A stretch of DNA of 64,000 nucleotides. It comes from Craspedostauros australis (Eukaryota > Bacillariophyta > Bacillariophyceae > Mastogloiales > Achnanthaceae). The notes below the pieces were generated by a model that worked only from the letters and a program-made list of their open reading frames with translations, was not told the DNA's origin and did not search any database. The stretch is from contig JAMXDE010000010.1 in assembly GCA_026770025.1 (NCBI GenBank), forward strand, positions 1,674,001 through 1,738,000. The letters run 5' to 3'. Made by a program: the position numbers and the translations under genes. Shown in pieces: positions 22,449 through 34,383 of the stretch; the first letter of the stretch is position 1; every line of letters starts with the position of its first letter.

Positions 22449-24692
22449 ATGAAGATTAAGCAACATGCCTTGACGTTGGCGCTGGTGTTGGCGACCGCGG
22501 ACGCTTTCGCCCCATCAGCCCGCACGGCCATGCCATTGAATGCGGCTGCCATCCGCACGCAATCCCCGTTCGTGGCTCTGCCCTCGCAACAACAGAACCA
22601 GCATGTGATGCCCACCAAATTGCGCATGTCCGATGCTGCCGTGGCGGTTGAAGCCCAGACCGAAGACGACTCCGAGGGCGCCACCGTGCCGCAGCTCATC
22701 TTCAACTTGATCAAGTGCATCGTGGGCGCCGGTGTCCTGAGTCTGCCGGCCGGAATCGCCGCGTTCGCGTCGGCGCCATCCGCGGTCGTCCCTGCCGTGG
22801 CGCTCATCACCGCCATCGGGGTGCTGTCCGGCTACGGCTTCGCCTTGATCGGCCGCTGCTGCGCATACACCGACTCCACGTCCTACCGCGAGGCATGGAG
22901 CAAGACCATTTCCGAACAGACGTCCTGGATCCCGGCCGTCGCCGTCACGTTCAAGACGTGCTGCGCCATCCTGGCCTACAGCATGATCCTCGGCGACACC
23001 TTCAAGTCCCTCCTGGCCACGGCCGGATTCGTGGGCCTCAGCAAGGCGACCGTCACGTGGACCCTCACCGGGACGGTCCTGCTGCCGCTCTGCCTCCTCA
23101 AGAACCTGGCGGCCCTCGCGCCGTTCTCCCTCGTGGGATCCCTCGGCATGATCTACACCGCCGTCGCCATGACGTTGCGCTACCTCAGCGGATCCTACAT
23201 CGTTTCCTCCTCCAAGAAGGTCGCCTCTGGCAAATTCGCGGCGGACGTCGCACCGGCGTTGCAGCAATCCTTCGGCAACGTTGGCGCGAAGGGCATCTTG
23301 ACGCCAGCCGCAGCTATTCTGGTTGGTATGCTGTCCACTGCGTACATGTCGCATTTCAACGCACCGAAGGTACGCAAACAAACAAGCGACCATGCATGTT
23401 CATGAATGAATAATCTGTGAATGATGGTATGAAACGCGTGTCAATCAATCAATGGTTGGATAAATGGATGGATGCAAGGTCAGATGAATGGGTCCATGGA
23501 TTTTGAAACATCAGTCCCACAATTGGTGGAAGTGGTAATATTTTCGACTGGCAGCTCTATTGCTATCATCGCATCATTCTGAAGTGGCCAAAGCCACATG
23601 CGAGTATTTGTGATGTGGGCGGCTGCGCGTCATACAATACAATATTCGTACTATGTCATGGCGTGATGGGATGGGATGCGATGCGATGCAAGGCCTCGTA
23701 CTTTATCCGTGCTCGGAGTTCCATGTTCTCACCACTTCCAATTTATTGACCACAACACCATTTACTCTATGCACCATTGCCTCCTGGCTTGAAATGTGCT
23801 CTATACCATCGGGATCACGATCATACTGACACGCAATGCTGTGTCATGTTTCCATGCTATCTGCATGAACTTACTCCACTTCAATCCCCTTGTCACGTGC
23901 GATATGCCATACTGGTGACACTCCTGCTCTGATACTGTTTCGGGAATGGTAACACAATGCATGTTATTATCCATGCAAACCAATCAACAACCGTCGAATC
24001 TTGACGCTGAATTCCAATAAACAACGGCCTTACTATTGAAAATGATGGCGACGGCAACAATGGCCATGTCAATAACAACAACTGCAACGACGATGACGAC
24101 GACGACGACCTTGTGGATCATGCAGTTCTACAATGAGCTCAAGGAAAAAACGTTGCCAAACTACTACAAGGTCGTCGCCACATCTTTCGCCGCTTCCATC
24201 GGCATCTTCGCATGGGTGGCGGCCATCGGCTTCCTCACCTTTGGTGCGTCAGCCAACGGCCTCATTTTGAACAACTACTCCACCAAGGACTCGCTCATGG
24301 GATTCTCGCGCATCGCGGTGGCCATCTCGTTGGTCTTCTCCTACCCGCTCTCTTTCGTGGGTGCGCGGGATGGCATCATCGATCTGGCCAAGCTCAAGGC
24401 CACGCCCAAAACAGAGAACGCAATCACCCTCGGCGTGCTTGGGTTGGTGACGGTCGGATCACTGCTCATCCCCGACGTCAGCTTCGTGCTGGCCCTTGCC
24501 GGCGCCACGTTGGGTAATGCCCTCATCTACGTCTTCCCAGCACTCATGTTCCGCGGCGCCATTAAGCAGAAGGGCGCTGATGCTACCAGCAGGCAGAAGA
24601 AGGAGGTGAAATTCGCCTTGCTGTCTGCAGTCGCCGGCATTGCCATGGGCATTCTGGGAGCCACAAAGGCCATCCAAGGACTGGGCAATTGA
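22449..24692 (+). CDS. plastid-directed amino-acid permease of the AAAP type, copy 2
   Basis: Exons 22449-23369 and 24126-24692 are joined by a 756-bp GT-AG intron in phase 0, giving 495 residues. The join reads SHFNAPK|FYNELKEKT and is supported by the intron-free equivalent in copy 1 (AHFNAPKFLNELKDNT). The N-terminus is a signal peptide followed by ADAFAPS, a good match to the diatom plastid-import motif. About eleven hydrophobic helices follow, with IVGAGVLSLPAGIAAF, TVLLPLCLLKNLAALAPFSLVG and GFLTFGASANGLILNN conserved with the two paralogues. It is probably a plastid-envelope amino-acid transporter of unknown specificity. The start was chosen at 22449 because it opens directly into the signal peptide. 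The alternative upstream start at 22425 is in frame but would put polar residues first. Confidence 0.88.
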
Positions 24693-25203
24693 ATGCTATC
24701 GCGCGGCCTTGGGTGATTTGGACGGAATTGGTAGAAGCCTCGTGGATGTCCCACTGTTCTGAGATCACGGATATCCCCAACGAAGCGTACCAGAGCGCAC
24801 TAACAATGCATAAGCGCATTCCGCAACCAGAGAGCGAACGACAATTACTCTGCTCTGCTCTACTCGACGATAGGATTGTCACCGGTTGTGAGAAGCGATG
24901 AAGGGGACGATGAGCGGAGACATCTTCTCTGCCGTCCGCTATCTGCGAGACAGCGTCGCAGTGTTATCAAAGGTGCATGGCTCGTACGAGTAGTATACAC
25001 CACGATGATATGTATGCTCTACCCTTACATGCTACTTCTTGTCTGCGTACTATTGTAACCGCAATGAAGGTGAGCGGTTCCAGAAGCGAGAGGATCAGTG
25101 GTGGGTCATTGACTTGGCTCGGTCTGCTCCAACTTCGGCCGGAAGTGAACACCCGATTTGCGGTGGTAATGATCAAAGATCATTTGTGCTGGGACCTCTG
25201 CTG

Positions 25204-25238
25204 TCTCTCTCTCTCTTTGCAGAGAGAGAGAGAGAGAG
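25204..25238. repeat. (TC)n/(AG)n inverted repeat copy b
   Basis: A 13-bp TC stretch (25204-25216) is followed by loop TTGC and at least 13 complementary AG bases. It is a perfect hairpin in intergenic DNA. Confidence 0.9.
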
Positions 25239-26262
25239 TAGCTCGAACGAGTAGAAAGTATGTATGGTATGAGTAGTGCGCAGATTGTAGCATTTCCACT
25301 CTGGGCCTTCGCTGCTCGCGTGTACTCAGACTTGAGAGAGACAGCAGACGTCCCAGCACTCTCCGCCCTGGTTCAGAGGTATCGGGACTTACGCACAGTA
25401 CGAGCAGTCGGTCCCAAGGCAGGTTCGTCCTCTTTGCAGTATCTGCAGCGTGCTTGTAGCGCACTTGTAGCGCACTCAACAGGGGTTGCCTTGCAGGGCA
25501 ACCTTGCCGCCCACAACATGGCCAGATGTGCTCACACAAATCGCGATGAAGACATCGCATTCATCGACCGGCATTCACTGGTCATGTGTTCAGTGCTGGT
25601 GTGTGCGTGATACAGTGCCGCGGTACTCAGCGCGCCCAAACGTCGCCGAGTCATGGCATAACTCGTATGGCTCGAGCAGACCCTGGTAATGGAGCGTCCA
25701 CAGCCAAGGAAAAACCGGCACCATCGCGGTAACCGTAGCCTGCGCTTCAGCCAAGAGAACGATTCTTCCCAAAGAACAGATGGCTCCTGTGTGCGAGATT
25801 GGATCTCATGACCCGAAATGTGTTTGGCTGGTGTCAGCATGTTCGGAAGCTTGTAGTCGCACAAAGACTTCAACAGAACCTCTGAAAAGCAAGGAAAGGA
25901 ACATCACAAGGCACCCAGAGGAAGGTCTCCGTGTTGTGTTGTAGTGGATTTTGGCGGACATGTTAGTGGGGCGTGGGCATGTGTAAGATGTGACAGGAGA
26001 ACGAAGCTGAGTGGGGTTTGAGAAACAATGTGTCCACGCGCCACTCTTGGATGAGAACGATCTCCCTTGCTGTGTTGATTCTTAGCGCGAAGCCAAGGGG
26101 TTCTCTCTCTCTCTCTCTCTCTCTGGACCTGTCCACCTTCCCCGCGAGATGGAGATGGAAACGGTTGCTCATCACCATGGTCGTCTTCACATTCAGCAGC
26201 TGCGCGTACGACTAATCAAAGGACGGCACAGATCACGACCATCATTTCCATCCCCGTGGCGA

Positions 26263-26277
26263 GGGGGGGGGGGGGGG
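26263..26277 (+). repeat. homopolymer of 15 G
   Basis: Fifteen consecutive G bases lie in non-coding DNA. The length may be uncertain in the assembly. Confidence 0.85.
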
Positions 26278-29200
26278 AGGTGAGAGACAAACGCCCCACT
26301 ATATTCCTGAGAGCATAGGTCGTAGAGTTCGCACTCACGCAGCACCATACTCTGCTATTTCATCTTGATGACAAGCGTGTACTCCAGGAGGTAGAATACC
26401 TGGGCCGCCATGTTCACGCCAACAGCATTCCTCTGTATCATTGAGAGATGAGCAAATAGGCATGAACCGCCTTCCTGTTCGTGATGGACAAACCATCCAT
26501 AATCTCCCTCGGTGATGGCGCACACGCGGCAGCAACATGCTCGCACGACTACATGGCCGTACTGCCATACTGCCGCACAGCACTGGGGAGGAGAAGTCGG
26601 AGGGAGTGACCCTCTTCCCCCTGTGCTGAGATCCATCTCTGACCTCTCTTGCGGGCTAAGCTCCTTCCGAACGAATGCATAGTGCATGATGCCAAGTGCT
26701 CGTTGGCCTTTGTTCTGGTTCAATGTTGGCGCAAACTTGTGCACTTTTCGTCAGATGGATTCGAAGTTGTTGATTCTTCCTTGCCAAACAGTGGCAATAT
26801 ATTCATTAAAATGTCCATCACCAAAATCGACGAGTACTCACCGCTCTTGGAGACGTGTGGACATTTGACTTTCCATGCGCCGCGACAAAGGTGAGGGTAG
26901 CTTGTCTGTTCGTAGATGGAGCCGCGCGATCGCAATACGAATCGAGTTCGACCTATTCGTAGATATGGATGGGATGCTGTGGCTGGGTACAGGCCAGTGT
27001 GCGCACAGAGTTGCCACGAACACGAGTAGATTGTGGGCAGACGACGTGCAGTGCGTGGAGCTGTTGGGGAGTGACAGGGAGGAATCGAATGCCCGCGATA
27101 AGAGTCAAAATCAACACCAAGACCAAAAGGATTTGCTCAGTGGTTCGCAATTGGGCCATGATGGTAGTTGACAGAAAAATCGTTGGACATTTCAAAACGC
27201 ACGGGCAACAATGGATAAATTCTGCCGCGGCGTGCGAGACGACGGAGTTAGCCTCGATCAATTCCCTCCCATCAGAGTCTCTGCGACAGGAGCAAACCCT
27301 TTGGTGGTGGTCTTGTAAACAAGTTGTCGCAGGCAAGGACTCTACGAGTAGTCGTACAAGTATGTGCTGAGATAAGTATGCATTGGAAAGTATGACGCCA
27401 AGCGTTGCCTTGCAACGGGCTTCGCCGCTTCGACATGGCGCGAAGAGGAGAAGCCTGTTTCTGTGGAATGACCAATCTGACGATCGAGATACGATTAGAA
27501 TACGACAAGGCGCTGAACGGACACACAGGATGCGCGCTCAATTGGAACGCCAATGGCATAACTGCTCCGGTGGGCAGGGAGCACACTTGCAGACACTTGA
27601 GTGTCACTCTGTTCGCAGAGAGATGCGGCAGCACACCTTCCAAGTCTTGTCTGAACAAGAATGCAGGCAACCCCCGGGAGATTCGAGATCGGATTGCCAT
27701 CAACGATACGAATGTTCGTGATAAACTTCAGACAAAGGGAGAGAGAGAGAGAGAGATGGGGCGAACGCAGACTACGAATATATATTGAATGTTCTCTGCG
27801 GTCCAAGACTAGACTCAAGCGTTCCAATGCATTCTTCTGACCATGCTCACCGCCAAAGCGAGCTTCACTGAAATAGTCTGGAGATGTGCGCAGACATGAT
27901 CCTCGAATGAATACCGGCACGGTGACCCTTGAAGTGGGAGACAGATCATGACCGGTCTGGTGGCAGTGGGAATGAGGATAGTGAAACTCAAGGCAGCACC
28001 GCTGATCCCAAGGGCGACGGCGATGGCATACTGCCGTTTGCATCTCAGCCTATCAACAGTTCTGTCCGGTCAATTCATCATCCCAGATCGCTTCCGGTGC
28101 CGGTTTTCGTGAACACGGGCCATGAGTGGTACTTCTCGCTTAGGCAAGCACGATCTGAAGCCAAGAAGCCGAATCAGCGAAGCATAATACTATATAGTCG
28201 ATCGTACATGCTGCGAGAAATACACGCACAGAGCTCTGTCCTTCTCCACATCGCCTCCTTGGACCATGGTCATCTTTGCGCAACCTTCCATCTGCGAGTC
28301 GAACACTCTGCGCAGCTGTCCGGAGAGGTTCGCTGTTCATTTGTTTCGTCGTTGCGTGCTCTGTGTGCAGTTGCCACTCCGTCAAGATCTTTACTTTGGT
28401 TGGAGTAGCTCGTACTCTGCTCTGCTCTGCACGCTGCTCTGCAATCTACTCTGCAATCTACTCTGTGCGGCAACGCCGCCTGCGCAGTTGAGAGTCCGCG
28501 CGGGAGCTGCGAAGCTCTGGTGGACGCGCGCAATTTTGTGACAAGGTCAGCTCAGAATCGCATGAGACGCGCAGCAACCATGGAGAACACTCAACAAATG
28601 TTCGGGTTGTTCTCCCTTTCTCCAAGTTATTTATGCGACGCTTCGAATTGGGGTTCGACACGTCTGCTGTGATGTACAACTGCTACGAATAGACGGTACT
28701 AATTTTGGAACGGCGTTATAAAATTCTTCCACAATCTGGCAGCAATAGTCTCAAAAAGACATGAAATGGGTCCCGGTTTCTCGCCAGGCACTTCGGCGGA
28801 CTTTTTGGACTGTGTTGACACATCACGGGGCTGTTGTATTTGCGCCTTTGGTTCACTTCACCGCTCTTTGCTTGGCTCCCGCATGTGACCTTCTGTTGTT
28901 CCTTTTCTCGAGATGAGCGAAGGCTGGTGGTTGGAGTCTATGGTTGAAGTTGCAACTTTTCTCTGTCGGAAGCGTTTGGCGCCTCCGCGATGGGGTTGCA
29001 ACTGCATTGTACGAGCCATTTGCGTCCGGAATGGCTGATGGTTGTCATGGGGTACCGCGAACATTTCTTACATCACATGCAGGGGTCCGGATACACACGT
29101 GCATGATACCACCTATGGTATAATACATGCTGACTGCGCTATGTCATCACTGCGAGCATTACCACGACTTTCGAAATCGCCACCAAGCCCTGCAACGAAC

Positions 29201-31545
29201 GACGCGTATCAATTTGATGGGATTGACCGTTGCCATCGCGTTGGGCTGCACCGACGGAGATCATCTCACAAAGTTCTTTTCATCAACGCAAGTAACGCGC
29301 AGGAGTGTGGACAACAGGCGTGGCTGACCACCTCGCTGCCTGGTGATCGGAAACCAGGACCAAGACAGAGAGTGGTGACATGCTCGGGCCATGGGGGACA
29401 ACCGGTTCTCTATCCATATCAACGAAAATGCGCGCCGAACCAGAAGGTGCCTCTTGGTCTGCTCGTATTTGTGCCCAACCTGTCTGTAGAGTAAAAATGG
29501 AAGTCAAAGTCGCAGTCGAAGTCGAAGTCAAAGGCCAAGAGGAGACAAGACAGACGAATGATACCGGCAAGGATCAATAGTCTAGTTTGTGCAGACATAC
29601 ACTTATAGTCGTAGGGGAGGACACAACCGACATGTTTGGATCGTATCATCTGGAACCACCACAGCTGGATGAACGAGCGGCAATTATGCGTGCCATGTCA
29701 ACAGTCAGTAGTGATCGAGCCGCATCGGATGACGAGAACCCTGTATGGACGACGTGGCACAATTGCGATCTATACCTTGCACACGCACGAATCAGCATGT
29801 GGAGTCGTCGCGGAGCACCCGTACACGCAGTACTTGTACTCGTAGAATGCCAATAGAACAAAGCAGAGGAGGGCGAGTCCAGCACCAATGAATCGGTGGC
29901 TGATGCCTACGTGTATGCATGTGTACGTAATGCAGGAGTAGTCTTGAAAGATGGCGGAGTACGCGCAAAGCAAACCATGATTACCAGGCTGGGCACGCCA
30001 AACTTGATCGAGGAAGCATCAACGATCACAGAAGAGAGAACAAAACACACCCGTCCGAGAATAAATGATGCGCCAAGTGCGAGTGTCAAGAGAGGCAAGA
30101 TGCCACCGAAGACAAAATAGGAACAGGAATGACGGTTCTATCCTCCCTCGCTTTTGTTGCGCTAATGTCTTGAGTAGAGTATTGCCAAGGCAACAGCATC
30201 AAAGTTTGTGCTGACACTCGTTGATGCAGCATCGTTCAACGACGACGGTATTCGTGCTTATGTCTGCGAGAGCAGAGGAGCTAATTGCACTGTACGAGTA
30301 CGAGTTGGCGTCCGAACCAACTTACACACCCGTAGAGTAGCTCGTACTGCGCCAAGACCTGGTTTGAGGAGCGGATTGGATTTGGGCGCCACCTCTCAGG
30401 ACTTGAGGACATGTTGGTACGCGCTTGGAAATGTGAATCTGTATGGCACGCTCGGACCGGTTGGGCGGCGCCACACGCCACAACACAGCACAACGCAACG
30501 CAATGCAACACAATGCATCGTGATGAAATGCGATGTCGCCGAACCTACCGCGATGTACGCGCGTTCCACGATACCGCCCAATCCCAGGTTCTCGTTTTTG
30601 TCTGTGTCATTGAAGAAGAACAACATACGTGGATTTTGTCCAGGGATTTGCGCATTGGGTCCACGTCTCTTCGCTAAACATTCCCTCCCATGAGCACGAC
30701 TACGAGCTGTGTGTATTGCCCACATCATACTTCCATACTCTGCACATCACGCATACCATAATCACACCCTGCGATCGCGACCCCCTGTTTGGGGGATTGG
30801 ACAATCCGTGCAGGCCGACGAAGCCATCACAGCCTGTTGCGAGCCACAAAAACCTCACGCTCCCGACGCGGATGTCGACACAGAAAACAGGACACACATC
30901 TTTGTTGCGCCCCCACGGCATCCCTCGACTCTTCTCACCGTGGCTTGTCTGCCGCACGACGAGTACACCCGTGCCATCTGGTCTCATTCCAACAAACACA
31001 AATCTGCTGGAGTCCGACGCAGCCTTTTCGATCCAGGCAACTGCGGACGAAGGTGGAAGACCTCCAGGCGCAGTTCAAGCTTGCGCCATCAAAAGCACTT
31101 GCAGGCCATCGAAGCAGGCCGCCATCCCATCCATCCGCTCGTGTGGGCACAATTCTGCACACAAAACATCTGTCTTGCTGCAGTAGCCATCCGTGACGAC
31201 CCCCACTCAAACCGCGGCCGCGGCAAGCACGAGAGTTGGGACAGGCGCGGCAACAGCACCAGCACAACACGAGAGAGCACAGGCCTCACGCCCAAGTTGA
31301 AAGCGCCGCACAACCAAGTTACGCATTGTATGAGAGTGCTCTATCCGCTGGTACACTCAAAAAATCATTCGAAACATCTCAACCAAAACGACGAACGCTG
31401 AGCGCGCAAACCAAAGCGTGTACGTCCAAATAGAGGAGAGTACTCTGCTCTGCGTTAGAGGAAATCAACCACCATCGCACCAATCACCAACGGCGTAACA
31501 ATCGAACGAGAAGTCGCGGCAATAAGAGCAGCTATCCCGGCCACG

Positions 31546-34383
31546 ATGCTCCCAACAATGCCATCGGCAGGCGACAACGCGACCAGTGTCAGGCAAGCAC
31601 AAATTCAAACGATGCGCTCCATCGTCACCGTGATGGAGGAGGAGGAGACCTTGGCATTCCGGCATGCATGTGAACAAAACCCTGACCTTGACGACGACCC
31701 GTCGGTCTGGACCAAGTTCCTACAAGTAGAGGCATTTCAACCAGGTCTGGCAGCGCACAGGATGACGCACTACTTCAAGACTGCCTATTTCATGTTTCAC
31801 ATCAACACAGGAGAGGCCGGAACTTCACCCGGCTGGCCCATCATAGTGTCAGACCTGTCGGAGAGGCAACAGGAAATCCTCTGCAGTGGTCAGATCCAGT
31901 TGCTCCCTGAGCCCGACGCTGCCGGCCGAAGGGTGGTCTTTCTTCGTGATACCATCCAACAGCAACACTTGCGGCAGCAGCAGCATCGAGAGATTGCCAA
32001 CGATATGGTGAGTTCCAACGCGTCGATCGAGATAACAGCTGCGCAGCCAAAGAGCGGTGTTGCGCTTTGTCCTTGTATCTGGAGCGTCATATTATTTTAC
32101 ATGGCACGCTCCCAGCATCCCGTTGGCATGGTCGGGAACGACAGAGGCTGAGAGAGAAACACATCAGGTCACTCGAAGGATCCCTCGTATCTTACATGCA
32201 AAGACGCGAGTATTTGTGCTTGCGCATTGCTTTGTGTGGTTATGATACTGCTCAGCATCTCTACATCTCGGCATGGTGGTCAGTTTACAATCGCTGTCGG
32301 CACATTTCTCACATCGATCGCAACAAATGACCTGCCTACCCTCAATGATATCTCACGCACACACGATCGTACGCACGCCTACGCCGACACACCAGCTGCT
32401 GGCCATGGTGTACTTCATGGACAATTTGAGTCGATCGTCCGAGGTTCAACAAGTGGGAATCGTTCTTGTTCGACACTACACAGGTGTCCCTTTCAGCTCC
32501 GTCAACTTCGATCTGATACGACGATTTGAGACGTTCATGAGATTTGCTGCACCCGTGAGGCTTCATCACGAGCACGTGCTGTACACCGACCGCGCCTTTG
32601 AAACATCGTGCATCCCACATCTACAAGCCATCCATTCGGAACGGTTCAGATCATCCTCTCTGAGTTGCCACTACGATCGAATGCTAGACGGAAGTCCCCT
32701 GCTTCGGCATGGGATCAACCCATCGAACTTTCCTCTGCTACCTAATCGCCAAATCAGACTGGACTCTCATGTGCAATGGGTGCAACAGAGCGTCACGGTT
32801 GATGCAGTACTTCGATCGCAACGCCAAGAACGATTGCAGAGTGGTCACCATCGTCGCCTACCATACGAACATCAGCGCCAGCACTCAATGCCAATGCAAC
32901 CACCGCACCGCCGACTGCATCACCAACAAGACGGCCACGTCGATGGAACAAACGTGATCAAGAACACGACCCCGATGGCATCTCATTTGCCAGGACCATC
33001 TCCACGGGTAGCGTCTGGGGTATCTGGTAGAGCTGATGTTCGGATTGAACCAAGCAGCACCCATCGAATGTTTCCTCCCCTCCATGGCCAGATCACCGAG
33101 GACCAAGACAATGCGATTCAGACATCGTCTCCTTCATCGATAGGAGCATCCAGCGCACGGCGTTCTCGCAAGCTTCAGCTGCCTCAACATTCTCTATCAT
33201 CGCCGCCAGAGTCCCTCCCCGTCGTGTTGTATCAGAAGGAAGATGAACTCACATTATCGAGGTACCAGTGCCTGCTGCGGCAGCAGATTCAAGTCTTCGA
33301 GGCCACTGACGAAGATGTCCAGTTCAACGCATCGCGAATGCATCGGACAATCCGGGTGGGACAGATCGGTTTGAGGTGCTTTCATTGCGTTGAACAATCT
33401 CCGAACAAGCCTCCAGGGGCTGTCTACTATCCAGGTGAGAGATGCGTGGCTCGATGAAAGATCCCTGCTTGCAATGTATATTCCTACGTGTGTGCCGATC
33501 ATACCCAATCATTGCGCCTGGAGGAGCGCTCTCGGGACTATGATGGTGACATTCAAGCGGGTTCGTCATGTTTTGTTTTCCCAATCACCATCTGCGATCG
33601 GGATTTGGGCATAATCACAGATCTGACCATTTGGCGAAGCGGGCAAGGGCAAGGGCAAAGGTCAGATTGTGGTGCATCTCACCTTTCATCCTGTGGAGAC
33701 CGTTGGGAGAAGCATGGTGGGAGCGCGCTCTGTCTAACCGTGGCCTCATCCTCACCGCATCGTGGCAACATCTTCTGCCCTGCTCGATGAACTATGCACG
33801 GTCCTTGCTTGCACCTGCTCTACGCCAACCATGCAATTGCGACTGATCTGAATGGCTTTCCACAATGGATGCACTGATTCCTTCATCTTCATCTAACCCC
33901 ACTTGCAACAACCAAATATGCATTTGCATGTTCATTCCGTTCCATCCCATTGCTTCACTTCAATGTACCATCGTTGAATGCCCAACGTGGGATGCTGGTA
34001 CCATACAACACTGCGCTGACTGGTCTCACGATGCTGTTCGCCAATTGCTTCAATTCACAGGGTGCCTGGACATGTTCTATCAGGCTGCACAGAACCTCGC
34101 CAAGAATCACATCTGCAAGAGCTGCAAGCAAATCCCGAAAGAGAAAAAGGAACGCCTGAAGACCCTTAGACAAGACAAGAAGAGGGCAACTTCTGGCAAG
34201 GCCTATTGGAGAGCCATGGCGATAAGGATGAGCATTTTCGAGAAGGAGGAAGCTTTGTGGTTTGGCTCACATCGTGGTACTGGTGTGGTGGGGAAAGATT
34301 CCAGCAACACGGCCTCACCTCCAGGGAACGAAGGAGCAGGAGCGACAGCAACAGTTGCAGCTGCAGCAATGGACGAAGGATGA
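31546..34383 (+). CDS. Sec14/CRAL-TRIO-like protein fused to a diatom-type Cys/His domain
   Basis: Proposed exons are 31546-32007, 32396-33434 and 34061-34383, with GT-AG introns of 388 and 626 bp in phases 0 and 1, giving 607 residues. Residues about 30-230 carry KFLQVEAFQPGLAAHRM and IQLLPEPDAAGRRVVF, then MVYFMDNLSRSSEVQQVGIV, a pattern I recall from diatom CRAL-TRIO-like (lipid-binding) proteins. A His/Gln/Ser-rich linker follows. Residues about 440-560 hold RQQIQVFEATDEDV, GQIGLRCFHC (Cys482, Cys485) and, across intron 2, FYQAAQNLAKNHICKSCKQIP (His517, Cys519, Cys522), then GKAYW. This CxxC...HxCxxC arrangement looks zinc-binding. It recurs in many diatom gene models without a named function. 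Splice choice is by motif continuity. The first ATG may not be the true start. Confidence 0.72.

Larger units (their letters stand above)
24693..31545. other. 6.9-kb gene-poor region with simple repeats and dispersed motifs
   Basis: No gene is supported. Features visible are the (TC)n/(AG)n hairpin at 25204-25238, a (CT)n tract at about 26102-26124, a run of 15 G at 26263-26277, a (GA)n tract near 27738-27756 and a 12-bp unit repeated at 28437-28460. TACGAGTA or TACTCGTA occurs at 24985, 27343, 29837 and 30293, and AGTAGCTCGTA at 28404 and 30336. The stretch 30700-31400 is open in several frames and could hold an unrecognised exon. Confidence 0.55.

Noticed and set aside
22515-23393. 292-codon minus-strand frame
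   Set aside because: It is antisense to permease copy 2 exon 1. The complementary strand has clear membrane helices and a signal peptide.
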